Positions 15,946 to 24,893 of a stretch of 64,000 nt of DNA are shown here, one piece after another. Origin of the DNA: Gemmobacter caeni (GTDB lineage Bacteria > Pseudomonadota > Alphaproteobacteria > Rhodobacterales > Rhodobacteraceae); contig NZ_QBKP01000002.1 in NCBI RefSeq assembly GCF_003054195.1, forward strand, positions 141,970 through 205,969, given 5' to 3'. The notes beneath the pieces are model-generated. The model was not told the origin of the DNA. It ran no database searches and saw only the letters and a program-made list of their open reading frames with translations. Within the stretch, counting starts at the first letter, position 1; every line of letters begins with the position of its first letter. The position numbers and the translations under genes were made by a program.

Positions 15946-17928
15946 TCATGAGGCCATCTGGAGGCCGGTCTGATCCGGCGCGTCCTTTTCAGGTTCCGGC
16001 TCCGGCAGCGCCTTGACGATCCGGTCCGCTATCGCGTCGATCCGCCCGGTCACGTCGGCGCCGGCGACCCGGGACAGCTCCCCCAGGAGCCCGGCCGGGT
16101 CGAGCCCGCGGAGCGTTTTCGGGAGCACCTCCGCGTAGGCGCTCAGGACCCGTTCGGGCAGGTCCGGGTTCACCACGTCCCCGCCGCAGCGGGTGGTCGC
16201 GAGGGCGAGCTGGTCGCGGATCTGGGTCGCGTTGGTCCGGATCCCGGTCAGGTATTCCCGCACCCGCCGCTTGGGCAGGTCCGCCAGCGCGTCGCGCAGC
16301 CGCATCCCGGCCCGCAGCGCCAGATCGTCCGGCTCCGCGTTCCCGGCCGCCTTGTTCTGGCTGATCCGCCAGCTGATCTCCCTCTTGTCCCAGGGGTTCT
16401 GGGTGACGGTCAGCTCGATCGTGGACAGGATCCGTCCCCCCCGCTCCAGGGAGAAGATCAGCGAGGCCCGCTCCGAGGTGGCCCCCATCACGACCCCGGT
16501 GTAGCCGCCGACGCAGTGCCGCTCGAGCCGGCCCTGCCGGTCGAGCGCCGCGCTCGAGGTAAGCTCGACCGCCCTGACCCCGTCCAGGTCCAGCTCGCCC
16601 AGGAGCGGGGACCAGGAGAGCGGCTCCCGGCTCGTCATCACCTCGTTCTCGAAGGTCTGGCGGACGTGGTGCCAGCGGACCTGCGCCTCGCGCAGGGACT
16701 TGATCGTGTGCCCCTCTCCGATCAGCCTCGTCATCTCCGCCCGGATCGGGTTCATGCGGTGATCCCCGCTCGAGAGCTCCTGGACGTAGGCGGCGAGCGG
16801 GGCCGCGTCGGCCGGGTCCGGCTCCGCCTTCTCGCGCAGCGCGAGGGCGGCCCGACCCATCCGGTCGAACTCCAGCTCCGGCCGGTCCCGGAGCCGGCTG
16901 ATCAGGAGCCCGGTCACCAGCGCGGTCGAGAGGGCGCGCAGGTAGTCCGACGTCTCCCGCTCCGGGAGCTGCCCCTTCAGGTGCAGGCAGGCGGACCCCC
17001 AGGCCCCCTCCCCGGCCGCGGCCGGCGGGACCCGGGACATGTGGCGCCGGAACGGCCCCTCCCCGAGGCTGAGGACGGAGCGGAGCCGCTCCGCCTCGGA
17101 CACGTAGGTGAGCAGGTCGACCGCGTCCTCCGGGCTGGTGGGGACCTGGTCCGCCCGCACCCGTTTCGCCGTCTTGAGCGCGATGTCCCGGACCGTCTCC
17201 GCGTCAACCCGCAGGAGCGGGACCCCGAACCCGCCCGGCCGGACGGCGGGCTCCCGGTTGAGCGGTGCCGCCCCGTCCAGCGCACGGGTGAGGGTCGCGG
17301 CCATCCGGGCCTCAAGCTGCGCGTAGCGCCGCATCTCCGCCGGGGCGAGCCCGCCCCGCTCCGCGATCAGCGGGGTCAGGGGGGCGCGCTGATCGATCAG
17401 GTCGCGGAACGCCGGGTCCCGCAGGATCAGGCCCGCGTGCAGCGGGACCGCGCGGAGCGCCTGAAGGCGCGCCTCCCGGTCCCCGCAGGAGAGGAAGTTC
17501 ACCTGGTCGATCAGCGGGGCCCGGCGCTCCTCCGTGAGCCGCAACACGGGCCGGTTCAGATAGGCGAGCGCCCCCTCCGGCAACCGGTCCCGGATCATCC
17601 GGGAGAGGGCCGCGATCTGCTCGGGCGCGTAGCCGGCCTCCCCCGCCTCCTCCGGTCGGAGGACCGCCCGAACGAGGATTTGCGGCGGGATCCCGACCGC
17701 GACCGGCCGGAACGCGGGACGCGCCCCCTTCGCCGCAGACCGGTCGATGTCCGCCGCGCAATCCGCGAGCGGGTCCCGTTTCGGGTTCACGAGGAGCCCC
17801 CCGTCAAAGCCGGTGTCCGGCCGGTACCCCACATAGAGGAGGGTCAGCGGGTTGCGCCCGGTAATGAGCAGGAGCTCCTCGAACCCGGTCAGGTCCGGCT
17901 TTTGAAGATGCAGGGTGGTCCCGGTCAC
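15946..17928 (-). CDS. PcfJ-like protein (paralogue 1)
   Basis: 660 residues. The C-terminal third holds the PcfJ signature: RLERHCVGGYTG, then ERASLIFSLERGGRILSTIELTV and a W-rich segment. PcfJ was named from a conjugative plasmid, but homologues occur widely on mobile elements and the biochemical role is not known. The N-terminal 400 residues are helical and specific to this branch. A second, longer PcfJ-type protein is encoded at 36,660-38,807. It is 12 bases upstream of the DUF6878-like gene on the same strand. Confidence 0.75.
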   Translation of the reverse strand: MTGTTLHLQKPDLTGFEELLLITGRNPLTLLYVGYRPDTGFDGGLLVNPKRDPLADCAADIDRSAAKGARPAFRPVAVGIPPQILVRAVLRPEEAGEAGYAPEQIAALSRMIRDRLPEGALAYLNRPVLRLTEERRAPLIDQVNFLSCGDREARLQALRAVPLHAGLILRDPAFRDLIDQRAPLTPLIAERGGLAPAEMRRYAQLEARMAATLTRALDGAAPLNREPAVRPGGFGVPLLRVDAETVRDIALKTAKRVRADQVPTSPEDAVDLLTYVSEAERLRSVLSLGEGPFRRHMSRVPPAAAGEGAWGSACLHLKGQLPERETSDYLRALSTALVTGLLISRLRDRPELEFDRMGRAALALREKAEPDPADAAPLAAYVQELSSGDHRMNPIRAEMTRLIGEGHTIKSLREAQVRWHHVRQTFENEVMTSREPLSWSPLLGELDLDGVRAVELTSSAALDRQGRLERHCVGGYTGVVMGATSERASLIFSLERGGRILSTIELTVTQNPWDKREISWRISQNKAAGNAEPDDLALRAGMRLRDALADLPKRRVREYLTGIRTNATQIRDQLALATTRCGGDVVNPDLPERVLSAYAEVLPKTLRGLDPAGLLGELSRVAGADVTGRIDAIADRIVKALPEPEPEKDAPDQTGLQMAS

Positions 17929-18055
17929 GACAGGGGTCTCCTCTCACTGGTCACGGTGATCTTAGCGGGGTTATGCGAACAACTGTAGCTTTCCTTTCCT
18001 CGCTTCCCCTCAAGAGGAGATTCCGGTATGCTCGGCCAAAACGTGAGGGGGACGG

Positions 18056-18784
18056 ATGGGGAGATACGCGCAGCCGACGAACGTGCAGGAGGCGGTCCGG
18101 ATGGCGGACCGGCTCGCAGCCCTGCTCGGCCGCCTCGGGGTCCCGCTCTCCCAGGCGCGCGCGCTCGACCTGATCGCCCGGATCTGCGGCCTGCCGGACT
18201 GGGACCGGATGCGCACGGGCCTCGTCCGGCTCGAGGGAGCGCAGGTCCCGATCGCGGATCACGCGCTGACCCGGCTCCTCCGGCTGGACGAGGAACGGTC
18301 CGAGCAGACGGTCCGGGCGGTCGAGCTGGTCTGGTTCGCGCATCTGACCGATCCGGAGCTCGCGGACCCGGGTCTCCCCGCGGCACGGATCTGGCTCCGG
18401 TCGGCGGTGGAGGCGGCGCACGCCTGGGCGCGCGCGTATCGGACCCCGCTCACCCCGGATCACCTGGCCGCCTGCCTGGAGGCGGGGACCGGGGCCGGAT
18501 ACCGGTCACATCGGGCGTGGCGCACCCCGCTCCTCCCCGCCCTCCTGGACCTTCAGGCCTGGGCGCTCGCGGACCGGATCAGCGCCCCCTGGGCGGACCG
18601 GCTCGCCGCCTGTCTGGCCGCAATCCCCGGCTATGACTCGGCGATCCCCCTGTCGGGCGCGCCCCTGCCGGAGGCGTTCCGGCGGGCGGCCGGGGCGCGG
18701 ATGCGGCTCACCATGCGCCCGGTCCGGGACCTGATCGATGAGGTCCGGATGGAGACCGGGCCGGACCTCCTCCGGATCGGCTGA
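18056..18784 (+). CDS. Hypothetical protein with 'ALDLIARICGxxDW' N-terminal motif
   Basis: 242 residues; the start at 18056 follows GTGAGGGGGA. Residues about 28-50 (VPLSQARALDLIARICGLPDWDRM) match a small helical motif found at the N-termini of several plasmid-encoded proteins of Alphaproteobacteria (S/H-x-A-x-A-L-x-L-x-A-x-x-x-G-x-x-D/N-W). The rest is helical, with no catalytic motif visible. It is convergent with the ligase gene. Confidence 0.55.
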   Translation: MGRYAQPTNVQEAVRMADRLAALLGRLGVPLSQARALDLIARICGLPDWDRMRTGLVRLEGAQVPIADHALTRLLRLDEERSEQTVRAVELVWFAHLTDPELADPGLPAARIWLRSAVEAAHAWARAYRTPLTPDHLAACLEAGTGAGYRSHRAWRTPLLPALLDLQAWALADRISAPWADRLAACLAAIPGYDSAIPLSGAPLPEAFRRAAGARMRLTMRPVRDLIDEVRMETGPDLLRIG

Positions 18785-18829
18785 GCCGTCCCGCGGACGG
18801 CTTGCCCCTGTTTGCGACAAGCGGAACGG

Positions 18830-19945
18830 TCAGGGCCCGTCCGGCCCCTCCGTCCCCTGCTCGCCCTGGCCGCGGTATTTCAGCTGAACGAGCTGCGCCG
18901 CCTGCTCCGTCAGGTCCGTACGGACCCCTTTCAGGACCGGCTGGAACAGGGCCCCGCCCGGCTCCGCGTAAAGATACCGGACCTCGACGAGCGCGCCCGG
19001 AGCGGGCATGGGCTGGTTCGGGGGCACGGTGACGTTCCCGACCGGGACCCAGGGCCCCTCGATCCCGTCCTGAAGCTCGAGCCCGATCGACGCCTTCCCG
19101 TCGCGGCCGGGGGTGACCCGGCAGGTCGCCTCCGCCCAGAACTTCACCTTGAGCGCCTCCCCGCCGGAGCTGGGGCGGCCGGGCGTGTAGACGCTGTCCG
19201 CGTGACGCAGGACGAACCCCTCCGCCCCGGCGCGCCGGAAGGACCCATGGGCGCCGAGCCTGATGAAATCGGGCAGCGGGGTGGGCACGTCGACCCGGAG
19301 CTGATCGAACAGGCCGATGTTCTGGATCGTCTTGTCCAGATGCGCGAGGACCGCGGCGCGCTCCCGGAACGGGGCCTCCGGGCCGATCATGAAATGCCGG
19401 GTCACGTCGAAGATCACCAGGTGATCCCCCATGTCCTCCGCGTCGAGCGTGAGCGGTCCGACCACCTCGGCGAGCCGGCGAAACGCCGCGTCGATCGGGG
19501 CCTGCACCCCCACCGCGAGTCCGCGCCGGTTCGCGTAGACGGCCGCCCCGTCCTCGAACAGGGCCCCACGCCGCTCCCCGTCATGCTTCTCCTGCACGAG
19601 CCAGTCCGGGCCGAGCGCGAGCGCCTCCGCCTCCGTGACCTCGTTGAGGAGCTGCGGGCGGAACCCGGTCACCTGACCGGCGAGCTCGGACGAGCTGAAG
19701 GCGACCCCGCTCTCCTGCTCCGTGTATCCCCCCTTGATTTTCGCAGAGACGACCTTCTCGAACTCTCTGAGGGCGGAAGCGTAATCGGACCCCTCCAGCT
19801 TGACCCCGTCGCGGAGCGCCTTGCCGCGGCGCCCGTTCTGGAACCGGACGTCCCATCCGGTCGGGCCTTGTGCGAGATGGACGTTGTAGACCTTGTCCGA
19901 GGACCCCTCGCGGAAGAACAGGTGGGCGGATTTCGGCTCGGACAT
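18830..19945 (-). CDS. WGR-domain ATP-dependent DNA ligase
   Basis: 371 residues. Residues 5-75 form a WGR domain (DKVYNVHLAQG, WDVRFQNGRRGKAL), which binds nucleic acid. The nucleotidyltransferase domain follows, with motif I LVQEKHDGERRG (Lys120 would be adenylylated), later EDMGDHLVIFDVT, EGFVLRH (motif IV-like) and LKVKFW (motif V). A C-terminal OB-like segment ends in VRYLYAEPGGALFQPVL. The enzyme would seal nicks using ATP, unlike the host NAD-dependent ligase. WGR-ligase fusions occur on plasmids and phages. It fits with the helicase, topoisomerase and RecJ genes of this replicon. Confidence 0.85.
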   Translation of the reverse strand: MSEPKSAHLFFREGSSDKVYNVHLAQGPTGWDVRFQNGRRGKALRDGVKLEGSDYASALREFEKVVSAKIKGGYTEQESGVAFSSSELAGQVTGFRPQLLNEVTEAEALALGPDWLVQEKHDGERRGALFEDGAAVYANRRGLAVGVQAPIDAAFRRLAEVVGPLTLDAEDMGDHLVIFDVTRHFMIGPEAPFRERAAVLAHLDKTIQNIGLFDQLRVDVPTPLPDFIRLGAHGSFRRAGAEGFVLRHADSVYTPGRPSSGGEALKVKFWAEATCRVTPGRDGKASIGLELQDGIEGPWVPVGNVTVPPNQPMPAPGALVEVRYLYAEPGGALFQPVLKGVRTDLTEQAAQLVQLKYRGQGEQGTEGPDGP

Positions 19946-20039
19946 CGGGACCTCCTTTGGGTTGCCCGATCACAATAGGGAGGGGAGGCGAAAACGGAAA
20001 ATGCCGGACGAAAAAGGCGGGTTCACGGACCGTTCGGGG

Positions 20040-21248
20040 CTAACGCCCGCCGCGCGAGGTCCGGGCGAGCGCAATCTCGAGCCGCTCACGCAGGCGGGGC
20101 GGGAGCGCCGGGAGGCGTCGCCTGAGCTCCGTCCGACCGGAGAGGGAGAGGCGACCGACCACCCGGTCCGCGTGCTCATCGATCTGGTCCCGTTTCAGAG
20201 AGCACAGGCCCCTTAGAACAGCGGAGACCCCGGAGGAGGTGCTGAAGAGGCGCCAGGCGAGCCTGGACGGCCGAAAACTGAGGGGCTTCCTATCGAAACG
20301 CAGATCGAGGCTCAGCCCGTCCGTCTCGTAATCCGGCCAGGACCCGTCCGGGACCGGGAGCCCCGCGCGCATCGCCTCGAACACCGCCCCCGGCACGATT
20401 CGTGCCCGGGTGAGTCGGGCGAGCTCGCTGACCAGAGCCCTCTCGCGGTCGGCGGGCGGATGAGACGTGAGCGATTCGACGATCAGGAGGAAGCCCCCGC
20501 CCAGCGGGGTCAGGACCCCGTTCTGACGAAGAAGATCTGCAAAAAGATCGCCATCTGCTGCTGAGACCTCCTGCGGGGCGAGGAGTACGCGTCCCGGCTC
20601 AGCGATGAGACCGGCGAGCGGGGGCACGTTTTGCATCCCGACAAGCATATGTCCCGTCAGATCCGGCCGCGTTAACCAGCCCGCCTCCCGCGCTGCGGAA
20701 AAGAGAGACGGGTCACCGATCTCCCACCCCTTGAGATCAACATACCGGATCGCCGAGCGGATCAGATCGATCAGGGGGGGCCGTATCACGGCGTCCGGGA
20801 AATGTCCGACGAGCTCCGGAGCGGAGAGCCACCCGGACCGGGCCGCCTTCTCGTGCCCTTTCGGGTCCGCTGCGGCCCAGGCGGCGAGGGTCTCATGCCG
20901 ATGCGCCCTCCGCCGCACCTCCGGAAAACTGAGCGCGGGGCCGCGGGTGCGCATATGCCCGACCACCGAACGGTCCTCGAGCAGTCCCAGCTCACTCGCA
21001 CGCCAATAGGTGATCGGGTCCTTCTCACGCCAGTCCGCGTGGGTCGCATAATAGGCGGCTGCGGCCCTGACCGAGACCTCCGTAAGCCGGGACCGGTCGA
21101 CCATATGCGGGGTAACATGGGGGTCCCCGATCAGGTCGGCACGTAGCGCGAGCGCATAGCTCTCCGGATCCCCCACGCGCCAGCTCTCCGGGTCCGGGAA
21201 CTTTCGGGCCTGCGCACGGACCCGGTCAAACTCGTCAGGCCTCAGCAT
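20040..21248 (-). CDS. Protein with four W-x-x-x-DP-x-x-Y ... H(M/F) repeats
   Basis: 402 residues. The first half contains four copies of a 35-60 residue unit: SWRVGDPESYALALRADLI...HMV, DWREKDPITYWRASELGLL...HMR, AWAAADPKGHEKAARSGWL...HFP and GWEIGDPSLFSAAREAGWL...HML. This resembles DNA-recognition repeats attached to phage and homing nucleases, but no nuclease motif follows. The second half is helical and Arg/Leu-rich (FRPSRLAWRLFSTSSG). Plausibly a DNA-binding protein. No Cys pairs for zinc are visible. Confidence 0.6.
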   Translation of the reverse strand: MLRPDEFDRVRAQARKFPDPESWRVGDPESYALALRADLIGDPHVTPHMVDRSRLTEVSVRAAAAYYATHADWREKDPITYWRASELGLLEDRSVVGHMRTRGPALSFPEVRRRAHRHETLAAWAAADPKGHEKAARSGWLSAPELVGHFPDAVIRPPLIDLIRSAIRYVDLKGWEIGDPSLFSAAREAGWLTRPDLTGHMLVGMQNVPPLAGLIAEPGRVLLAPQEVSAADGDLFADLLRQNGVLTPLGGGFLLIVESLTSHPPADRERALVSELARLTRARIVPGAVFEAMRAGLPVPDGSWPDYETDGLSLDLRFDRKPLSFRPSRLAWRLFSTSSGVSAVLRGLCSLKRDQIDEHADRVVGRLSLSGRTELRRRLPALPPRLRERLEIALARTSRGGR

Positions 21249-21394
21249 GCAGACCTCATTACAATTCCCGGAGCGCCGTCCCCATTAACCGGAAACCTCG
21301 CTTTTTAATATCTGATATGCGGATCCACGTCCGATTTCAACGAGGAAGCGTTGCCCCCATGAATTTGAACAAAACTCGCCGCAATCCCCTTCGT

Positions 21395-21886
21395 TCAGGG
21401 AGGGGTCAAGGCGTCTTCCTTTTTCCCCTGACGCCGCCTTTTCCTGACGGCACGCATTTTCTGTCCGATCCGGGCCCGGTCCGGATCCGCCTGCGTCTCG
21501 ACATAGGTCCGGACGACTTCAAGGGGGGCTCCGCCGCAGGAGACGACGCAGTAGCTGGGGGACCAGAAGCTGTCCCCCCAGAGGACACGGCGGACCTCCG
21601 GCCACCCCTGCTGGCGCAGGCGCCGGGCGGAGACCCCCTTGAGGCTGCCAACCAGCTTCGACAACGCGAGCTGGGGCGGGTAAGAGATCAGGAGGTGGAT
21701 GTGATCCCCGTCCGCTTCCACCGCCTCCAACGTCGCCCCCATGTCCGCGGCGACCGAAGTCATGACCCCTTTCAGGAGGTCCCGGACCCGGTCCGTCCGG
21801 ATCGCGTCCCGCCGGTACTTGGTCGTAAGGACCAAGTGCGCGTTCAGACGATGAACTACGTGCCGTCCTGTTCTGAAATCTGACAT
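21395..21886 (-). CDS. tnpA: IS200/IS605 Y1 transposase TnpA
   Basis: 163 residues from MSDFRTGRHVVHRLNAH. HUH motif DHIHLLISYPP, Y1-type helix VVRTYVETQ with the candidate catalytic tyrosine, and the signature WSPSYCVVS. The length is typical. A basic extension (MRAVRKRRRQGKKE) ends the protein. The enzyme excises and inserts the single-stranded element. It diverges from tnpB, leaving 42 bases for two promoters and ribosome sites. It appears intact. Confidence 0.9.
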   Translation of the reverse strand: MSDFRTGRHVVHRLNAHLVLTTKYRRDAIRTDRVRDLLKGVMTSVAADMGATLEAVEADGDHIHLLISYPPQLALSKLVGSLKGVSARRLRQQGWPEVRRVLWGDSFWSPSYCVVSCGGAPLEVVRTYVETQADPDRARIGQKMRAVRKRRRQGKKEDALTPP

Positions 21887-21928
21887 TTTCACACTTCCAT
21901 ATCTGTGAAGGGTGAGTATATTCGCCTT

Positions 21929-23248
21929 ATGCGAAAACTCAAGGCGTACAGGTTTCGGATCTATCCGACGGCGGAGCAGGAGGAGATGTTCCGGCGCATC
22001 TCCGGCTGCTGCCGCCTGGTCTATAATCTGGGCCTGGAGCAGCGCCGGACCTTCTGGCGTCAGTACCGGGACACGCAGGGGCGTCATATCTCCTGCGCCG
22101 GCCAGCGCCGGGAGATCAAGGACCTGAAGGCCGAGGCGGCGTTCCTCAAGGAGGTCCCCGCCCACTGCCTCCAGATGGCGCTGGTCGACCTGGACAGCGC
22201 CTTCCAGCGCTTCTTCTCTGGGGCCGGCGGGTACCCGCGGCCGCGAAAGCGGCTCCGCAACGACAGCTTCACCTTCCCGGACCCGGAACAGATCCGGGTG
22301 GACGTGGGGCGCGGGGTCCTGATCCTGCCGAAGTTCGGCCGGACCTCCCGCGACAACGGCCCGATCCGGGCCGTGTTCCACCGTCAGCTGGAGGGGCGGG
22401 TCCGTCGGGTGACGATCGGGCGGGACGGGACGCACTGGTACGCCAGCGTCCAGGTGGCGGTCCGGGTTCGGCGCGCGCTGAAGCCGGAGGGGATCACGGA
22501 GGCGGATGTCGTCGCCGCGGACCGCGGCGCGGTGGTCCCGGTGGTCACCTCGGACGGGGCCCTCCTCGGCGCCCCGGTGACGACGGAGCGGGACCGGCGC
22601 AAGCTCAAGCGGCTCCAGAAGCAGCTGGCCCGGACGCAGCGCGGGTCGAAACGCCACCTGAAGGCACTGGGGCGGCTTCGGGCGAAGACGGCCAAGCTGA
22701 CGCGCCGGCGTCGGGACATGACGCATCAGATCACATCGACGTTCGCGAAAAACCACCGCGTCGTCATCCTCGAAGACCTGAAGGTTCAGGCCATGACCGC
22801 CTCCGCGAAGGGGACCGTAGCGGAACCCGGCCGGAACGTGGCCCAGAAGGCGGGCCTGAACCGGTCTATCCTCGACGTGGGCTGGGGCGAGATCGAACGC
22901 CAGCTCCGCTACAAGCTGGCGTGGCACGGCGGGGTCCTGCTTAAGGTCCCGGCCGCGAACACGTCACGCACCTGCGCCCAATGCCTCACCGTCGATGCGG
23001 CGTCCCGCGTCAGCCGGGACCGGTTCCGGTGCACCAGCTGCGGTCACGAGTCGGACGCCGACGTGAACGCCGCGATCGAAATCCGGAGACGGGGGCTCAT
23101 CGCCCTCGGACTTCGTCCCCGGCCGGGACTGCCGGGGCTGCCCGTTGAGCCCTCTGCACCAAGCACGGCGCCATGCGAGACGCGGGAAAAGGAAAAGTCA
23201 GGGACTCAGCCGCGGGGAGCGATCGCGCCGGAAACGGTGCGGGCGTGA
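21929..23248 (+). CDS. tnpB: TnpB RNA-guided nuclease (IS605 OrfB)
   Basis: 439 residues; the ATG at 21929 (MRKLKAYRFRIYPT) is the conserved family start, rather than the GTG at 21905. The N-terminal wedge domain is followed by RuvC residues Asp (VVAADRGAVVP), Glu (VILEDLKVQ) and Asp (DADVNAAIE), with a zinc finger CAQC...CTSC between the last two. All catalytic residues are present, so it may be an active OMEGA nuclease. The last 60 codons after EIRRRGL are low in complexity and probably overlap the guide-RNA scaffold, which ends at the hairpin 23269-23288. Confidence 0.9.
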   Translation: MRKLKAYRFRIYPTAEQEEMFRRISGCCRLVYNLGLEQRRTFWRQYRDTQGRHISCAGQRREIKDLKAEAAFLKEVPAHCLQMALVDLDSAFQRFFSGAGGYPRPRKRLRNDSFTFPDPEQIRVDVGRGVLILPKFGRTSRDNGPIRAVFHRQLEGRVRRVTIGRDGTHWYASVQVAVRVRRALKPEGITEADVVAADRGAVVPVVTSDGALLGAPVTTERDRRKLKRLQKQLARTQRGSKRHLKALGRLRAKTAKLTRRRRDMTHQITSTFAKNHRVVILEDLKVQAMTASAKGTVAEPGRNVAQKAGLNRSILDVGWGEIERQLRYKLAWHGGVLLKVPAANTSRTCAQCLTVDAASRVSRDRFRCTSCGHESDADVNAAIEIRRRGLIALGLRPRPGLPGLPVEPSAPSTAPCETREKEKSGTQPRGAIAPETVRA

Positions 23249-23268
23249 GCCGCGAGATGAGCCTGAAG

Positions 23269-23290
23269 CCCCGTACTTCAGTGCGGGGAG
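23269..23290 (+). other. IS605 right-end hairpin / omega-RNA 3' scaffold
   Basis: CCCCGTAC-TTCA-GTGCGGGG forms an 8-bp stem (one G-U pair) followed by AGTGTTCAC, the classic IS605 right end. The predicted guide would start just after this point. Confidence 0.65.
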
Positions 23291-23450
23291 TGTTCACCAA
23301 AACTCGCCGGGAACTCGGGCATTTTAGAGAGACCAGAGAGATCGCTACCTGTCGAATGTTAATTCTCGGAGACGTCTGTCGTTTTCAGAAGACGGCTGCA
23401 CTGAACATTAGAAGCCGATTGCACTACAGCGACGGAGGAGGTTGGATCCA

Positions 23451-24782
23451 TCAGGCAATGACGATTGGATCAAGGCCTTCGGCAGGCTCGACCTTGACTG
23501 ACACCAACCGTTGCCGGCCCGATAGGTAGCCGAAGCAGAGAAGCGCTAGGCCCACCGCCACCAGGAAGCCCCCCACGCGGGCGTAACCTCCGCCGGGCTC
23601 GTAGAGCAGGCCCACCAGCAAGGGACCGGATGCCCCCAGTCCGTAGCCAACCCCTTGCACCATGCCGGACAGTTCGGCGGCCACATGGGCATCACCTGAG
23701 CGCAATACGATCATCGCCATGGCGATGGAGGTCAGCGCCCCCTGGCCGACACCTTGCACGCCAGCCCAAAACCACACGCTATGCAGTGGCGCGGCAAGGC
23801 AGCCGATGAATCCAACGACCGTGAGGGTCACGACGACCATGTTGAACCAAGACTGGTTCGGCAGGCGCGTTGCGATGATGGGGGCCGCCAGGCATGCGGC
23901 GGTTTGCAGCAGAATCGAGACCGAGACGATAAGGCTAGTATCCACCGCAGGTATGCCACGATCTCGCAGGAATGGCGCAAGCCAGCCGAAGACGGTGAAT
24001 GAGTACATCGACTGCAAAACCATGAACGCGGTGAGCTGCCACGCCAGGGGACAGCGCCAAAGTCCCCGCACTCGGGGCGTCGCTATGCGCCGGATGGCGG
24101 CCCCCCTGGGGAGCTGAAAGAACCAGCATGCGCAGGCGATGGCGGCCGGTACGCACCAGAGCGACAGCGCTTGCGTCCACTCGCCCCCGAGGGCCATTTC
24201 CAGCGGCATCGTTGCTCCGGCTGCGGTGGCGGCGCCCCCAAGCAGCGCCATGGCGTACAACCCCGCCATCACCCCAGTGGCATGGGGGAAGTCACGCTTG
24301 ATCAGGCCTGGCAGCAGGACGTTGATGATGGCGATTGCCGCCCCGGCAAGCACAGACCCGCACAGCAGGCCGGTTAGACCACCCGCTCCACGTAGTGCCA
24401 CCCCGACCGACAGGGCGATCATCAGGCAAAAGATCGTGCGCTCGGCACCGATGCGCCGAGCCAGCCAGGGTGCAAGCGGGGCGAAGAGCCCCAGGCACAA
24501 GACTGGCAAGGTGGTCACCCAACTGGCCAGATGCGACGACAGATTCAGGGCTGCTTTCAGCTCTGGCAGCAGCGCTCCCAGGCTGGGAAAGATCGTGCGC
24601 AGATTGAACGCCACGAGGATCAGGCTGCACGCCAGGAACAGCGTCCCCGCCGATGGCGCGGGTGCCGGCATCGGTGATTCGTTCACTTCGATGTCGATCA
24701 GCGTATCGCTGGCTTCAGGCTCAAGCCGACGCTCCTGAAGAGCAATCGCCGGCGCATGGCCGTCATCAGTGGGGGTAGTCAC
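23451..24782 (-). CDS. MFS transporter of the CynX/NimT type
   Basis: 443 residues with a GTG start at 24782 (GGAG eight bases upstream); an ATG 38 codons later (MPAPAPSAG) is an alternative. About 12 hydrophobic segments are visible (TLFLACSLILVAFNLRTIFPSLG, LCLGLFAPLAPWLARRIGAER and others); the first matches the CynX/NimT signature. These proteins export or import small anions and drugs such as cyanate and 2-nitroimidazole; the substrate here is unknown. It diverges from the marR operon with an 18-bp palindrome between, so it is likely MarR-controlled. It ends close to the left transposon end. Confidence 0.85.
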   Translation of the reverse strand: MTTPTDDGHAPAIALQERRLEPEASDTLIDIEVNESPMPAPAPSAGTLFLACSLILVAFNLRTIFPSLGALLPELKAALNLSSHLASWVTTLPVLCLGLFAPLAPWLARRIGAERTIFCLMIALSVGVALRGAGGLTGLLCGSVLAGAAIAIINVLLPGLIKRDFPHATGVMAGLYAMALLGGAATAAGATMPLEMALGGEWTQALSLWCVPAAIACACWFFQLPRGAAIRRIATPRVRGLWRCPLAWQLTAFMVLQSMYSFTVFGWLAPFLRDRGIPAVDTSLIVSVSILLQTAACLAAPIIATRLPNQSWFNMVVVTLTVVGFIGCLAAPLHSVWFWAGVQGVGQGALTSIAMAMIVLRSGDAHVAAELSGMVQGVGYGLGASGPLLVGLLYEPGGGYARVGGFLVAVGLALLCFGYLSGRQRLVSVKVEPAEGLDPIVIA

Positions 24783-24845
24783 AGCGGGAACTCCGATCGT
24801 TGGCCTTGGGTAACCGCGCTTGAGCCAGCGCGGTTGCGTGCAGAA

Positions 24846-24863
24846 TACATTAGCGCTAATGTA
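24846..24863. promoter_or_regulatory. 18-bp perfect palindrome, probable MarR operator
   Basis: TACATTAGCGCTAATGTA is a perfect palindrome in the 111-bp gap between the divergent MFS and marR genes, the classic position for a MarR-family operator controlling both directions. Confidence 0.75.
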
Positions 24864-24893
24864 ATTTGCAGTCAGCAACCGAAGGTCGCAGTC

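Larger units (their letters stand above)
21370..23309. mobile_element. IS200/IS605-type element with divergent tnpA and tnpB, bounded by a 12-bp direct repeat
   Basis: The unit contains tnpA (minus) and tnpB (plus) back to back, the usual IS605 layout. CAAAACTCGCCG occurs at 21370-21381 and again at 23298-23309, directly outside the tnpA 3' end and the right-end hairpin (23269-23288). IS605 elements do not make target duplications, so the repeat may mark end and cleavage sequences or an ancestral duplication. Exact ends are inferred. Confidence 0.7.

Noticed and set aside
16516..17988. 490-codon plus-strand frame opposite the PcfJ gene
   Set aside because: Low-complexity mirror frame; the minus strand carries the PcfJ signature.
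23377..23470. Class 1 integron 5' end (the sequence resembles IRi next to intI1)
   Set aside because: No integrase gene, attI or cassette follows; the tni genes and both ends show an integron-free Tn402/Tn5053 relative.
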